DNA from: Thermoplasmata archaeon
Lineage (GTDB): Archaea > Thermoplasmatota > Thermoplasmata > Thermoplasmatales > Thermoplasmataceae
Direction of reading: 5' to 3'
Length of the DNA: 41,559 bases
Assembly: GCA_021811525.1 (NCBI GenBank)
Contig: JAJZOK010000142.1
Coordinates: 1-41,559 of the forward strand
The translations under genes were made by a program, and so were the position numbers. Shown piece after piece: positions 33,432-40,321 of this stretch (its first letter is position 1; every line of letters begins with the position of its first letter). The notes beneath the pieces are model-generated. The model worked only from the letters and a program-made list of their open reading frames with translations, did not search any database and had not been told where the DNA came from.

Positions 33432-34421
33432 TTAATCACCCTGTTTTGATTCCCTGGAAACATACGAAACAGTGAGGTTCTCAACAGATGGAACCTGCTG
33501 CCTTGCTGGGTCCCTGAATTTTATGAGCCTTTTAGATGCTCCTGGAATTGAGCCGTGCAACAGTACATATTCTGTCCTGACAAGGCCGTAATTTGTGAAG
33601 CCTCCCTTGACATTGATTTCGTCCTCGCCCTCATTCTTTCCATGTTTTATGATACGGATGTTATGTGCGGTCCTTTGGTGAGTACCTATCTGTCCTGCCT
33701 GTGGAACTGTGTTCCTCACCCAATCTGGGTGCCATGGACCAAGCGTACCAATCATCCTTCTGTGTTTCCTGTTGTGCTTTGAAAGGAGCTTTACGCCAAA
33801 TCTCTTAACGTGGCCCTGGAAACCTTTGCCTTTCGTGACCCCGATGATGTCAGCAAAATTTCCTGCCTTTGAGAAATCTGAAAAATGAAGCTGCTTGCCA
33901 AGGTGTTCTTCTGCATATTTCATCTTTTCCTTGACATCGTTTCCGCTCACTCTGATTTCAAAAATTTCTGGTGTCTTTGAAGGAACTCCAGTAATAAGCT
34001 GTGGATTTGTGTGGACGATTAACCTTACGTCTGAAACTTCGGTAACCATTGGAGGATCCTTTCTGTTCTTGGTTGCTGTAACTCTCCTTGCAACCTCCTT
34101 GTCAAGGTTCTCGGCCCATTTCTCATAAACAATTCTTAGGCCCTCAATGGTTTCATCATAATACCTGATTCCCGCCACGCTGAGTGGAGGAACCTCTACC
34201 ACTGTGACTGCAGACATGATGTTCTGTCCTGCTGTGACGCTTTTCTGCCTGTAGTCTACCATTTCAACATGTGTCATTCCGACCTTATAGCCTGCGAAAG
34301 CCTGGATCTTTGCTGCTCCATCTCCATTAGGCCAGCTGCGGATGTCACCTTGCATTCTCTTCGAACGTACCCGTGGGTAGTAACCCATAGACCCCCGTCT
34401 GGGGTGATGTGGCGTTGCCAT
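33432..34421 (-). CDS. rpl3: Ribosomal protein L3 (uL3)
   Basis: A 329-aa large-subunit protein that reaches the peptidyl-transferase centre, and the first gene of the long S10/spc operon. It starts MATPHHPRRGSMGYYPRVRS and has the central finger GVTKGKGFQGHVKRFGVK, then HRRMIGTLGPWHPDWVRNTV and AGQIGTHQRTAHNIRI. The Shine-Dalgarno site AGGTGA lies 6 bases before the ATG. Unlike most first genes here, it has a real leader of about 95 bases. Confidence 0.97.
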   Translation of the reverse strand: MATPHHPRRGSMGYYPRVRSKRMQGDIRSWPNGDGAAKIQAFAGYKVGMTHVEMVDYRQKSVTAGQNIMSAVTVVEVPPLSVAGIRYYDETIEGLRIVYEKWAENLDKEVARRVTATKNRKDPPMVTEVSDVRLIVHTNPQLITGVPSKTPEIFEIRVSGNDVKEKMKYAEEHLGKQLHFSDFSKAGNFADIIGVTKGKGFQGHVKRFGVKLLSKHNRKHRRMIGTLGPWHPDWVRNTVPQAGQIGTHQRTAHNIRIIKHGKNEGEDEINVKGGFTNYGLVRTEYVLLHGSIPGASKRLIKFRDPARQQVPSVENLTVSYVSRESKQGD

Positions 34422-34550
34422 TATTTATCACCTGTGACCGTTACACATTTTCAGCCTGCCAGAAGTTTGACAGCTTTGCTGGGATGCCATATTGCATTGC
34501 CCATTGTGTATGGTTTTAAGTTATTCGATAACTTATAAGCATATTTAAAC
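34422..34550 (-). promoter_or_regulatory. Promoter, operator-like palindrome and leader of the ribosomal-protein operon
   Basis: On the minus strand GTTTAAATAT (34541-34550) is a TATA box that predicts transcription from about 34519. Across that start lies an inverted repeat with 7-base arms AAGTTAT (34518-34524) and ATAACTT (34528-34534) around TCG. A leader of about 95 bases leads to AGGTGA and the rpl3 ATG. The palindrome could bind a regulator or fold at the 5' end of the mRNA. The rest of the gap, 34551-34658, is AT-rich with nothing that I can name. Confidence 0.5.
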
Positions 34551-34658
34551 CTTTATTGGCAGCCCAGATTTCTTGCCTGTATCTTGAGTTGATTACAGCA
34601 AAAATTAAGTTATTACTGCACAATTGTAAATGATTGTTGAATGTAGATTTTAAGGGTG

Positions 34659-35834
34659 CTATTTTTTTCTTGTTTCCTTGAAATAGAAAATGCCGGCTAA
34701 AATAAGGATGAATGACGCGGTCACCTGACTGTAGATCAATATGAATCCCACGTATGGTAAGACGAAATAAACCTGGCCAACCAAGTCACTAGAAGGCACA
34801 GGCAATGGGTCCTTTGCAGGATTATTAATCCCTTTGGTTATGAAATACTCCTGACCTTTGCTGTGTGTGATATTGATCACTTCATGTGCAAAGAGGGTGC
34901 CGTTCTCCCAAGGGGCCCTGAATACAATGACATCCCCTGTTTTAACCTGATTTACTCCTATGTGTGACACGAAAAGTAGAGAACCGGGTATAATCTGCGG
35001 GGACATGCTGTCGGTTGGATCAGCAATGACATAGTGTGATTCATGTGTTATCAATGGCATGACTACAAGGAGCAATAATATGACAATTATTCCAGAGAAT
35101 ATTACCGCTGAGGTTCGATCTTTTTTCTTAAATACAACTCTACCTGATTTGAATGCCCTTCTTACTAGGATGGATTCCTTCATTACTCTGTCTGTTAGGT
35201 AAAGTATGACTGAAAGTGCTATGATTTCCCAGACTAGATTGAAAAGATTAGAAACCTGAACATTTACATTTAGAATAAGGAAGGCCGAATAGATCAGTAG
35301 GAAGATCAATGCGGTAGCAAGGTTGAACTTGCTTTTCAAGTACATAAACCCTATTAAAAAGGAAAAGACGATGAGAAAAGAAATATTGAAGAGAAGAAGT
35401 TGAGGGAGTCCATTTAATTGGAGAAATAATTGTATGGGGGTTACACTTAGAGCATAAACTATTGAAGAAATTGTAAGCGCAATCATTGGCTTACGCCAGA
35501 GAGTTTTGATCACAACCCCCTGATTCATAGAAACTACAGATATGCTAAACAGTAATATGTACAGCAGATTTGGGAAAAAAGCTTCTGAGGTACCATATAA
35601 ATGTATTTTGCCATATGCAATGGCTGGTTCTATGAGCATGAATATGAAGACCAGGCTAAAGACTAGGGAATACAAAATTGACTTATTCAACTTATAATCA
35701 GATGGTCTAGTAAAGATGATTGGGAAAAGAAGAACAAGTACAATGATGAACCTGTCAATGTGAAAGACAAACCCAACTTGCCAAACTAAAACATACGGAA
35801 TCACAGTAAGCAATTTCAGGGAGGATCTTTTCAT
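34659..35834 (-). CDS. Signal peptidase I-like protease with an N-terminal polytopic membrane domain
   Basis: The last 130 residues are an archaeal/ER-type (Sec11/SipW-like) signal peptidase: catalytic serine S276 in ADPTDSMSPQI, then LLFVSHIGVNQVKTGDVIVF, histidine H317 in TLFAHEVI in place of the bacterial lysine, the TKGINNPAKD segment, and a final membrane helix. The first 215 residues contain about seven membrane segments of no family that I recognise, so the peptidase (391 aa in all) is at least twice the size of SipW or Sec11. It overlaps the DUF5305-like gene by 4 bases and lies near a TasA-like secreted protein. A dedicated role in cutting that protein is inferred. Codons are AT-rich compared with the ribosomal genes. 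Confidence 0.85.
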   Translation of the reverse strand: MKRSSLKLLTVIPYVLVWQVGFVFHIDRFIIVLVLLFPIIFTRPSDYKLNKSILYSLVFSLVFIFMLIEPAIAYGKIHLYGTSEAFFPNLLYILLFSISVVSMNQGVVIKTLWRKPMIALTISSIVYALSVTPIQLFLQLNGLPQLLLFNISFLIVFSFLIGFMYLKSKFNLATALIFLLIYSAFLILNVNVQVSNLFNLVWEIIALSVILYLTDRVMKESILVRRAFKSGRVVFKKKDRTSAVIFSGIIVILLLLVVMPLITHESHYVIADPTDSMSPQIIPGSLLFVSHIGVNQVKTGDVIVFRAPWENGTLFAHEVINITHSKGQEYFITKGINNPAKDPLPVPSSDLVGQVYFVLPYVGFILIYSQVTASFILILAGIFYFKETRKK

Positions 35835-36775
35835 ATCAACTCATACTTGTACTGTTCTCCTTGATGGCTGACAAAAAATACCCTATCTGGAACATAGAGA
35901 AAAACTGGAACTTCAAATATTTCTGATATTTTCAGTATGTCCTCAAGCCTCATGAGATTCTTTGCAGACTCTTCCGGTGGCGTGTTAATCTCAATAATTT
36001 GTTCACCATGATCTTTCTTTATTTTTTCAAGCGGATCGCCATGCCGTGGTTTATACAGGACCGCTAAAACAACGCCTACCAATCCTGCCCCAGCAAGAAA
36101 AATGTAACCAAAAACAATGTCTAATCCGATAAGTGTGTGGGGCGTAACCAGTTCCTGATTATAAGATGAAACAGAAATTGGAACTGGAATGTCGTATGTA
36201 ACCACCTCATAAGTGCTGTGGAGAGCCATTGAAATGGATGCAGAGAATGAGTCTAAACCCTGGGAAACAACACTTAGGTTGATGTCCAGTACTGGGACAG
36301 AACTACCATCTTGTAATTGAATGTCTATGTTGTCAGCCAGGGCCAATTCCTTGGACAGATTAATTCTAATGGGTATTTCAAAGGCCCCTTTTGTTGAGAC
36401 CTTTTCATAAGTGATGTTTGTATTGATCAATTTTTCCCATGACGGGCTACTTGATGCAAGAGAGACTTGTGAAATAAGGGAAAAATTCTTCACGGACATG
36501 TTGCTAAGCTCAATGAAGACCTGTGCGCTTAAGTTGATAGAGCTTGTTATTCCATTATATATGACTTGAGGGTTTTCTATGCTGGATTGGTTATAAAGTG
36601 GATTGGCCAAGAGATTATCGGTTACTGTATAACCGCCGGATATGTCATAACTGGAAGTGGGGACCTTGATATAGTACTGATGGGCTTCCAGAGAGATTAC
36701 CATTCCAATTGCGGCCATAATTAGAAGTAATGCAACCAAGATGGCTTTTACCCATAATTTATCCTTTCTATCCAA
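35831..36775 (-). CDS. DUF5305-like bitopic membrane protein
   Basis: A 314-aa protein with a membrane segment at about 9-29, an extracytoplasmic beta-rich domain of about 180 residues with many N-x-S/T sites (TNTNITYEK, IRINLSKEL), a second membrane segment near 215-238, and a cytoplasmic tail. The tail has NLMRLEDILKISEIFEVPVF followed by YVPDRVFFVSHQG, which resembles the C-terminal tail of archaeal DUF5305 proteins. That family has no established function; here it is coupled to a signal peptidase (4-base overlap). The start is TTG with GGTGA 6 bases upstream, at the stop of the preceding small gene. Confidence 0.7.
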   Translation of the reverse strand: MDRKDKLWVKAILVALLLIMAAIGMVISLEAHQYYIKVPTSSYDISGGYTVTDNLLANPLYNQSSIENPQVIYNGITSSINLSAQVFIELSNMSVKNFSLISQVSLASSSPSWEKLINTNITYEKVSTKGAFEIPIRINLSKELALADNIDIQLQDGSSVPVLDINLSVVSQGLDSFSASISMALHSTYEVVTYDIPVPISVSSYNQELVTPHTLIGLDIVFGYIFLAGAGLVGVVLAVLYKPRHGDPLEKIKKDHGEQIIEINTPPEESAKNLMRLEDILKISEIFEVPVFLYVPDRVFFVSHQGEQYKYELI

Positions 36776-36781
36776 ACAGTT

Positions 36782-37018
36782 TCACCGCGAAATTCCCCTA
36801 TGTAGCAAAGTGGCAATCATCTCCTTTGACCTTTTATGCAACTGAGTTGATCGAGATCCCATCAGTATTGTTTTGAGCCCACACTTCCGCTGATCCTGAC
36901 TTGTGTCTGTATGAAATAACCCATTGTAATATAATAAATGTTTCTGAATTAAATCCAACCTCCCAAGATCTAATTTATTGTGAAAAGCAAATGCCACTTT
37001 GAAATCAATCCGTTTCAT
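36782..37018 (-). CDS. Small hypothetical protein (78 aa)
   Basis: An unrecognised, lysine/arginine- and histidine-rich protein starting MKRIDFKVAFAFHNKLDLGR, with no membrane segment and no known motif. It overlaps the end of the upstream membrane-protein gene by 14 bases, has AAGGA 7 bases before the ATG, and ends 6 bases before the TTG of the next gene, whose SD site contains its stop codon. This tight packing is the main support. An in-frame start further upstream (37135) would overlap the neighbour more and is less likely. It could still be a chance open frame in an intercistronic gap. Confidence 0.4.
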   Translation of the reverse strand: MKRIDFKVAFAFHNKLDLGRLDLIQKHLLYYNGLFHTDTSQDQRKCGLKTILMGSRSTQLHKRSKEMIATLLHRGISR

Positions 37019-37613
37019 TTCCAATCCTTGCCCCACTGTCCTGAAGCTTTGAGTATCCGATTTCAATACGCCGCGAAATAAGAATGATGTAAACTGAAAT
37101 GTAGATGAAAAAAGAGGAAAATAGTAATGTCCCAATAATCATGTCTATTATGGCGGGAGATAGAATTGAAATCCCTGCATGATAGAAAAACACTGCAATT
37201 ACATACTGTGAGATTGACACAGAGAAACCATATAGCAAGAGAGCCGCTCTTAGATATGTTGCGGATATTTTCATCCTTGATAGCTCCACAGACGGTTTAT
37301 AAGCCTTGTTAATCTCTTTGTATAATCTTTCAATCTCATGACCGGCCCCCCCAAATGAAGTGGTAAGAGACCTAAACATATGATCATCATCCCCTATAGC
37401 GCCTTCCAGGATTTTGTCAACAAGTGTCTTAGATTCACTCTTGGAAAAAAGTGCAACCAAATCTGAGGCTATCAATAGGATAGAGATTCTTTGGATTTTA
37501 TTAGCCTTGTTTTCAATCTTATTTAAGTAGGAAGCAAGTCCCTTTGTAAGGACAAAATAAATCACAATGGTTGAAGAGATAATGATTGTTGGGATAATAA
37601 GTATGAGTAGCAT
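37005..37613 (-). CDS. Integral membrane protein of unknown function
   Basis: A 202-aa protein. An N-terminal membrane segment (about 3-23) is followed by a helical, charged cytoplasmic or periplasmic stretch (25-110) with the region KSESKTLVDKILEGAIGDDD, then two further membrane segments at about 117-145 and 150-180 and a short polar tail. No family is recognised. AGGTGG precedes the ATG by 3-4 bases. It is the second gene of the operon that ends in the signal peptidase. Confidence 0.6.
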   Translation of the reverse strand: MLLILIIPTIIISSTIVIYFVLTKGLASYLNKIENKANKIQRISILLIASDLVALFSKSESKTLVDKILEGAIGDDDHMFRSLTTSFGGAGHEIERLYKEINKAYKPSVELSRMKISATYLRAALLLYGFSVSISQYVIAVFFYHAGISILSPAIIDMIIGTLLFSSFFIYISVYIILISRRIEIGYSKLQDSGARIGNETD

Positions 37614-37650
37614 TTTCCACCTTTTTCAGAAATTAAGAAGAGAATTTCCA

Positions 37651-38382
37651 TTATTGCTCATTATGGCCCACCCTATTTATGAACCTCAGCTTTTCTATGA
37701 TCTGAGACCCGTTTCCTGTGGTTTTGTATAATGTCTTGTCACTTCCATCCTTAGTAATGCTAAGGAGCTCCCTCTTAATCAGATCGTCTACGATTCTCTT
37801 TGCAGAGTTGTAATTGAGATTGCATTTTATGACCAAGTTGTTCAGTGTCGTGCCCTCTTCGGTTGATGCAGAATTCAAAACCTCGTGGATTAACTTTGTT
37901 CTGTCCCTGTATTTCTTCCGTGATTTGTCGCCTTTACTATCCTTTTTCAAAGAAAAGATCGAACTCTGGTGGAGTTCATTATTACTTTCGATTCCATCTT
38001 CCTTCAACGACTTTGACAAGAAATTGACCACTTCATGAACATTTTTTAGAATATCTATTTTCAATGTATTGGCAAGGAGTTCGACTTCTTCTGGGATTTC
38101 CCTCTCACTGAATATGACTTTCCTATCAGCCCCAACATCGTTGCACTGCGCATTGAAGTAGGTCAACAATGAGAGCCCATTGCGGATATCCCGGCTATAG
38201 AGCTTTCCGAGAGCCAGATAGCCATCATCTTCCAGGTAAAATCCAAAATCAAAATCGTGTTCCTTCCCAGACTTTCCAAACAACTTTGGAGCCATAAGAA
38301 AAGTCCAAATTTCCTTAATAGAAAGGATTTTTCCCCATAAGTTCGCTTGTGATACCGACGGTTCTTGATTGGTATATTCCAT
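37651..38382 (-). CDS. Winged-helix DNA-binding protein, candidate regulator
   Basis: A 243-aa soluble protein. The C-terminal 80 residues form a winged helix: RTKLIHEVLNSASTEEGTTL, NNLVIKCNLNYNSAKRIVDD, LIKRELLSITKDGSDKTLYK, TTGNGSQIIEKL. This is the archaeal one-component regulator type in which the wing ends in YKTT. The middle part (about 40-120) alternates strands and helices around VIFSEREIPEEVELLANTLK and is reminiscent of a degenerate endonuclease-like fold; that is a weak impression. It is the first gene of the peptidase operon and is divergent from the TasA-like gene, so it is the natural candidate to control both. Confidence 0.65.
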   Translation of the reverse strand: MEYTNQEPSVSQANLWGKILSIKEIWTFLMAPKLFGKSGKEHDFDFGFYLEDDGYLALGKLYSRDIRNGLSLLTYFNAQCNDVGADRKVIFSEREIPEEVELLANTLKIDILKNVHEVVNFLSKSLKEDGIESNNELHQSSIFSLKKDSKGDKSRKKYRDRTKLIHEVLNSASTEEGTTLNNLVIKCNLNYNSAKRIVDDLIKRELLSITKDGSDKTLYKTTGNGSQIIEKLRFINRVGHNEQ

Positions 38383-38663
38383 GGAGTCTCCCTTGCCCTT
38401 TTTAGAAGGTTAGAAATTATGTTGAAAACTATATTAATATTTTTTGTAAAATTTAATTTTGCTGAATCGGCATACTTTTGTGATTGTTTCATTTTTCCAA
38501 TATTATCTAATGAATTTTTATGATAAGATAAAATAACCTGAAGTGAAGACACTTCTGGATTGGCTTAGCCTCAAAATCTCCAAAATAACCGTTTTCCAAT
38601 AATTTAGGTTTTATATATCTAGACTAAATATATATACCTAACCACAATATTTCAATTTTGCAT

Positions 38664-38684
38664 GTGCAATCAAGTGGATTGCAC
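38664..38684. repeat. Perfect inverted repeat, operator-like
   Basis: GTGCAATC (38664-38671) and GATTGCAC (38677-38684) are exact complements separated by the five bases AAGTG. The repeat lies in the middle of the divergent control region, about 30 bases beyond a TATA-like ATATATATA. It could be a regulator-binding site or the 5' hairpin of an untranslated RNA. Confidence 0.65.
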
Positions 38685-38904
38685 GGTTTGAATCTAACAC
38701 CAACACGCCCATTGAAGTGCCAATTAGGCTATTCAAATTATTAAATTCCTACAATAAGTGCGTTAGACCTTCGTTCTTAGAGCTAAACTAAACTGTCAAT
38801 AGCATTTGTTTAATTCTTTTCATTATAGTATAAAAATTTAACTAACAAATAATTCTAACAATCTTTCTACACCACTTAACAGGCACTTATCCATGAATTT
38901 TATA

Positions 38905-38911
38905 AGGTGAC
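38905..38911 (+). promoter_or_regulatory. Strong Shine-Dalgarno site of the TasA-like gene
   Basis: AAGGTGA lies 6 bases before the ATG at 38918, a near-ideal match to the 3' end of archaeal 16S rRNA. With a leader of about 58 bases this suggests a highly translated structural protein. Confidence 0.65.
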
Positions 38912-38917
38912 ATAAAA

Positions 38918-39616
38918 ATGAACAAGAAATTGTTTGCCATGATGATGGTCCCCGTCGTAGTAGTTATGGGAGGGACTTTCGCTTTTTCCGCTTGGAGCGG
39001 ACAAGCGAATGCCTACTTTCATGAGTCGGCAGCTACCGTCAGCTATACAGAGACCCTGAGTTTTGTTGCGACAAACGCCTCGTCATACAACCCTTTGGCG
39101 CTGGGATTTAACGGAGGGCAGACCCTCAATGATGTAACTGCTGCCACGCCTGGAAAGAATTTAGTTACAGTAAACGGAATTGCAGCCTCGACGTTAAATG
39201 TATACGGAAACGTTAGTGGTATGCTCCCAGGATATTGGCTTGAGTTCCAGATAACAGTGACAAACACAGGAACAGCCACTTTGAACACAAGTATGCTCGA
39301 TTCCACCTCACCAGTGGCCAATGGTGCAGGCCAGGTCTTTAACAGCCCGGTTCCGATAAGTGAGCTGCAGCCCCCAGTAACAAAACAATACTTAAACAGC
39401 GTAGTGAACACAGGAAACCTTGGTGGAGGCATTTCAACCAGCGGACTTGATTTCCTTGCAAATGCGACCTCATCTTCCTCAACGCCTACCTCTCTTGCAG
39501 ATGGCCAGAGCATAACCTACACACTATACGCCTTCCTGCCTTCAAACGCTTCAGCATCCGCACAAGGATCAACATTCAGCTGGGGCCTTGGAATTCCACT
39601 ATCTCCGCTTGAGTAA
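38918..39616 (+). CDS. TasA/camelysin-like secreted fibre protein (archaeal bundling-pilus subunit candidate)
   Basis: A 232-aa secreted protein. The signal peptide MNKKLFAMMMVPVVVVMGGT ends near FAFSAWSG, and the following segment GQANAYFHESAATVSYTETL resembles the start of TasA, CalY/camelysin and the archaeal bundling-pilus protein AbpA. In that group a signal peptidase frees an N-terminal strand that completes the next subunit. The rest is beta-rich, with N, T, S and G in abundance (VTNTGTATLNTSMLD, GLDFLANATSSSSTP). There is no C-terminal anchor and there are no cysteines. The composition is less AT-rich than the divergent operon, and a strong SD site precedes it. The family assignment rests on the N-terminus, length, composition and the nearby signal peptidase. 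Confidence 0.72.
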   Translation: MNKKLFAMMMVPVVVVMGGTFAFSAWSGQANAYFHESAATVSYTETLSFVATNASSYNPLALGFNGGQTLNDVTAATPGKNLVTVNGIAASTLNVYGNVSGMLPGYWLEFQITVTNTGTATLNTSMLDSTSPVANGAGQVFNSPVPISELQPPVTKQYLNSVVNTGNLGGGISTSGLDFLANATSSSSTPTSLADGQSITYTLYAFLPSNASASAQGSTFSWGLGIPLSPLE

Positions 39617-39636
39617 ATTTCATTAAACCACAATTA

Positions 39637-39644
39637 TTTTTTTT
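39637..39644 (+). terminator. Poly-T terminator of the TasA-like gene
   Basis: Eight T residues stand about 20 bases after the stop codon. From here to the tRNA (39645-39971) I see no gene, only AT-rich sequence with a short palindrome TTGAATTCAA near 39769. Confidence 0.5.
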
Positions 39645-39941
39645 AGCCATTTATTATTTAAGTGCAAGTTATTTTCCCAATTATAACAATGGCATCTGGA
39701 AAAACTTACTTCATTTGTTAGTTAGTAAATATTCAATTCGCCGGTTAAGATGAGAATCCTCAACTCTCGTTGAATTCAATCTTATTCAGCACACGGCAGA
39801 AGCGGTTTTAATGTCCTAAGTTCTGGGTAAGGTATGGTAAATGAATGATTTTACAAATTCTCTCTCTGTCACCCCTAACACCCTGACAAATTTTACTTAG
39901 TTCGGTTTGATAGAATTCATGGACGTTTAGAAGTAGAAAGA

Positions 39942-39950
39942 TTTTAAAGA
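39942..39950 (+). promoter_or_regulatory. TATA box of tRNA-Lys(CUU)
   Basis: TTTTAAAGA is centred about 26 bases before the tRNA 5' end, so the transcript probably starts at or next to the mature end. Confidence 0.5.
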
Positions 39951-39971
39951 ACTATTGGATAACGTAAGGCT

Positions 39972-40045
39972 GGGTCCGTAGCTTAGCTAGGTAGAGCGAT
40001 GGACTCTTAATCCATAGGTCGGGGGTTCGAACCCCCTCGGACCCG
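39972..40045 (+). tRNA. tRNA-Lys (anticodon CUU)
   Basis: A complete cloverleaf: acceptor GGGTCCG with CGGACCC and discriminator G; D arm GCTTAGCTAGGTAGAGC; anticodon stem ATGGA/TCCAT with loop CTCTTAA (anticodon CTT); T arm GGGGGTTCGAACCCCC. No intron and no encoded CCA. It reads AAG and is close in sequence to tRNA-Lys(UUU) at the start of the window. Confidence 0.97.
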
Positions 40046-40169
40046 CTTAATCTCTGTTTTATCCTGTGAGGATTTTCAATGTTAGAATTTTGTAGGTTGG
40101 CAGGAAGGTATCCATCTTTCAGTTTTGAATGTGGGAGAAGTTAGGATAAGACCAGTTTGAAAGAAATTC

Positions 40170-40198
40170 TTGTATTACAGGTATTACGGGTAATACAA
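40170..40198. repeat. Cluster of GTATTAC repeats forming an inverted repeat
   Basis: TTGTATTAC (40170-40178) and GTAATACAA (40190-40198) are perfect 9-base inverted arms. A further direct copy, GTATTAC (40181-40187), stands between them, giving three 7-base units at 9-base steps. The 276-base gap 40046-40321 between the tRNA and the hydrolase (both ending into it) contains no other feature that I can support. Confidence 0.6.
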
Positions 40199-40321
40199 AT
40201 AAGAGAGCAAATTTTTATGAGAACTTCTAAATATTTTGTCTAACCCCAGAAAATAATGGAATTAACAATACGGGTACTAAGTGAATCGTTGTAAAAATGA
40301 ACTCGCTTTATGCTCTTTCTA

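Larger units (their letters stand above)
38383..38917. promoter_or_regulatory. Divergent control region between the regulator and the TasA-like gene
   Basis: This 535-base, very AT-rich stretch has no convincing gene. Facing left, AT-rich TATA-like sequence lies near 38428-38441 and GGGAG stands 5 bases before the regulator ATG. Facing right, TATAAAAATT (38829-38838) predicts a start near 38860 and a leader of about 58 bases. Between them are TATA-like sequences near 38610-38636 and a perfect inverted repeat at 38664-38684. An open frame of 129 codons (38163-38552, minus) crosses into this region but looks like a shadow of the regulator gene. Confidence 0.5.

Noticed and set aside
38163..38552. 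129-codon open frame on the minus strand reaching into the divergent control region
   Set aside because: Most of it lies out of frame over the winged-helix gene, it has no recognisable domain, and it ends inside that gene; treated as a shadow frame.
38606..38639. Long imperfect AT inverted repeat (AGGT...ACCT ends)
   Set aside because: The arms match mainly because of alternating A and T and need gaps; only the GTGCAATC repeat nearby is convincing.
40170..40198. Start of a CRISPR array
   Set aside because: The units are 7 bases with 2-base spacers, far too short for CRISPR repeats, and there are no cas genes.
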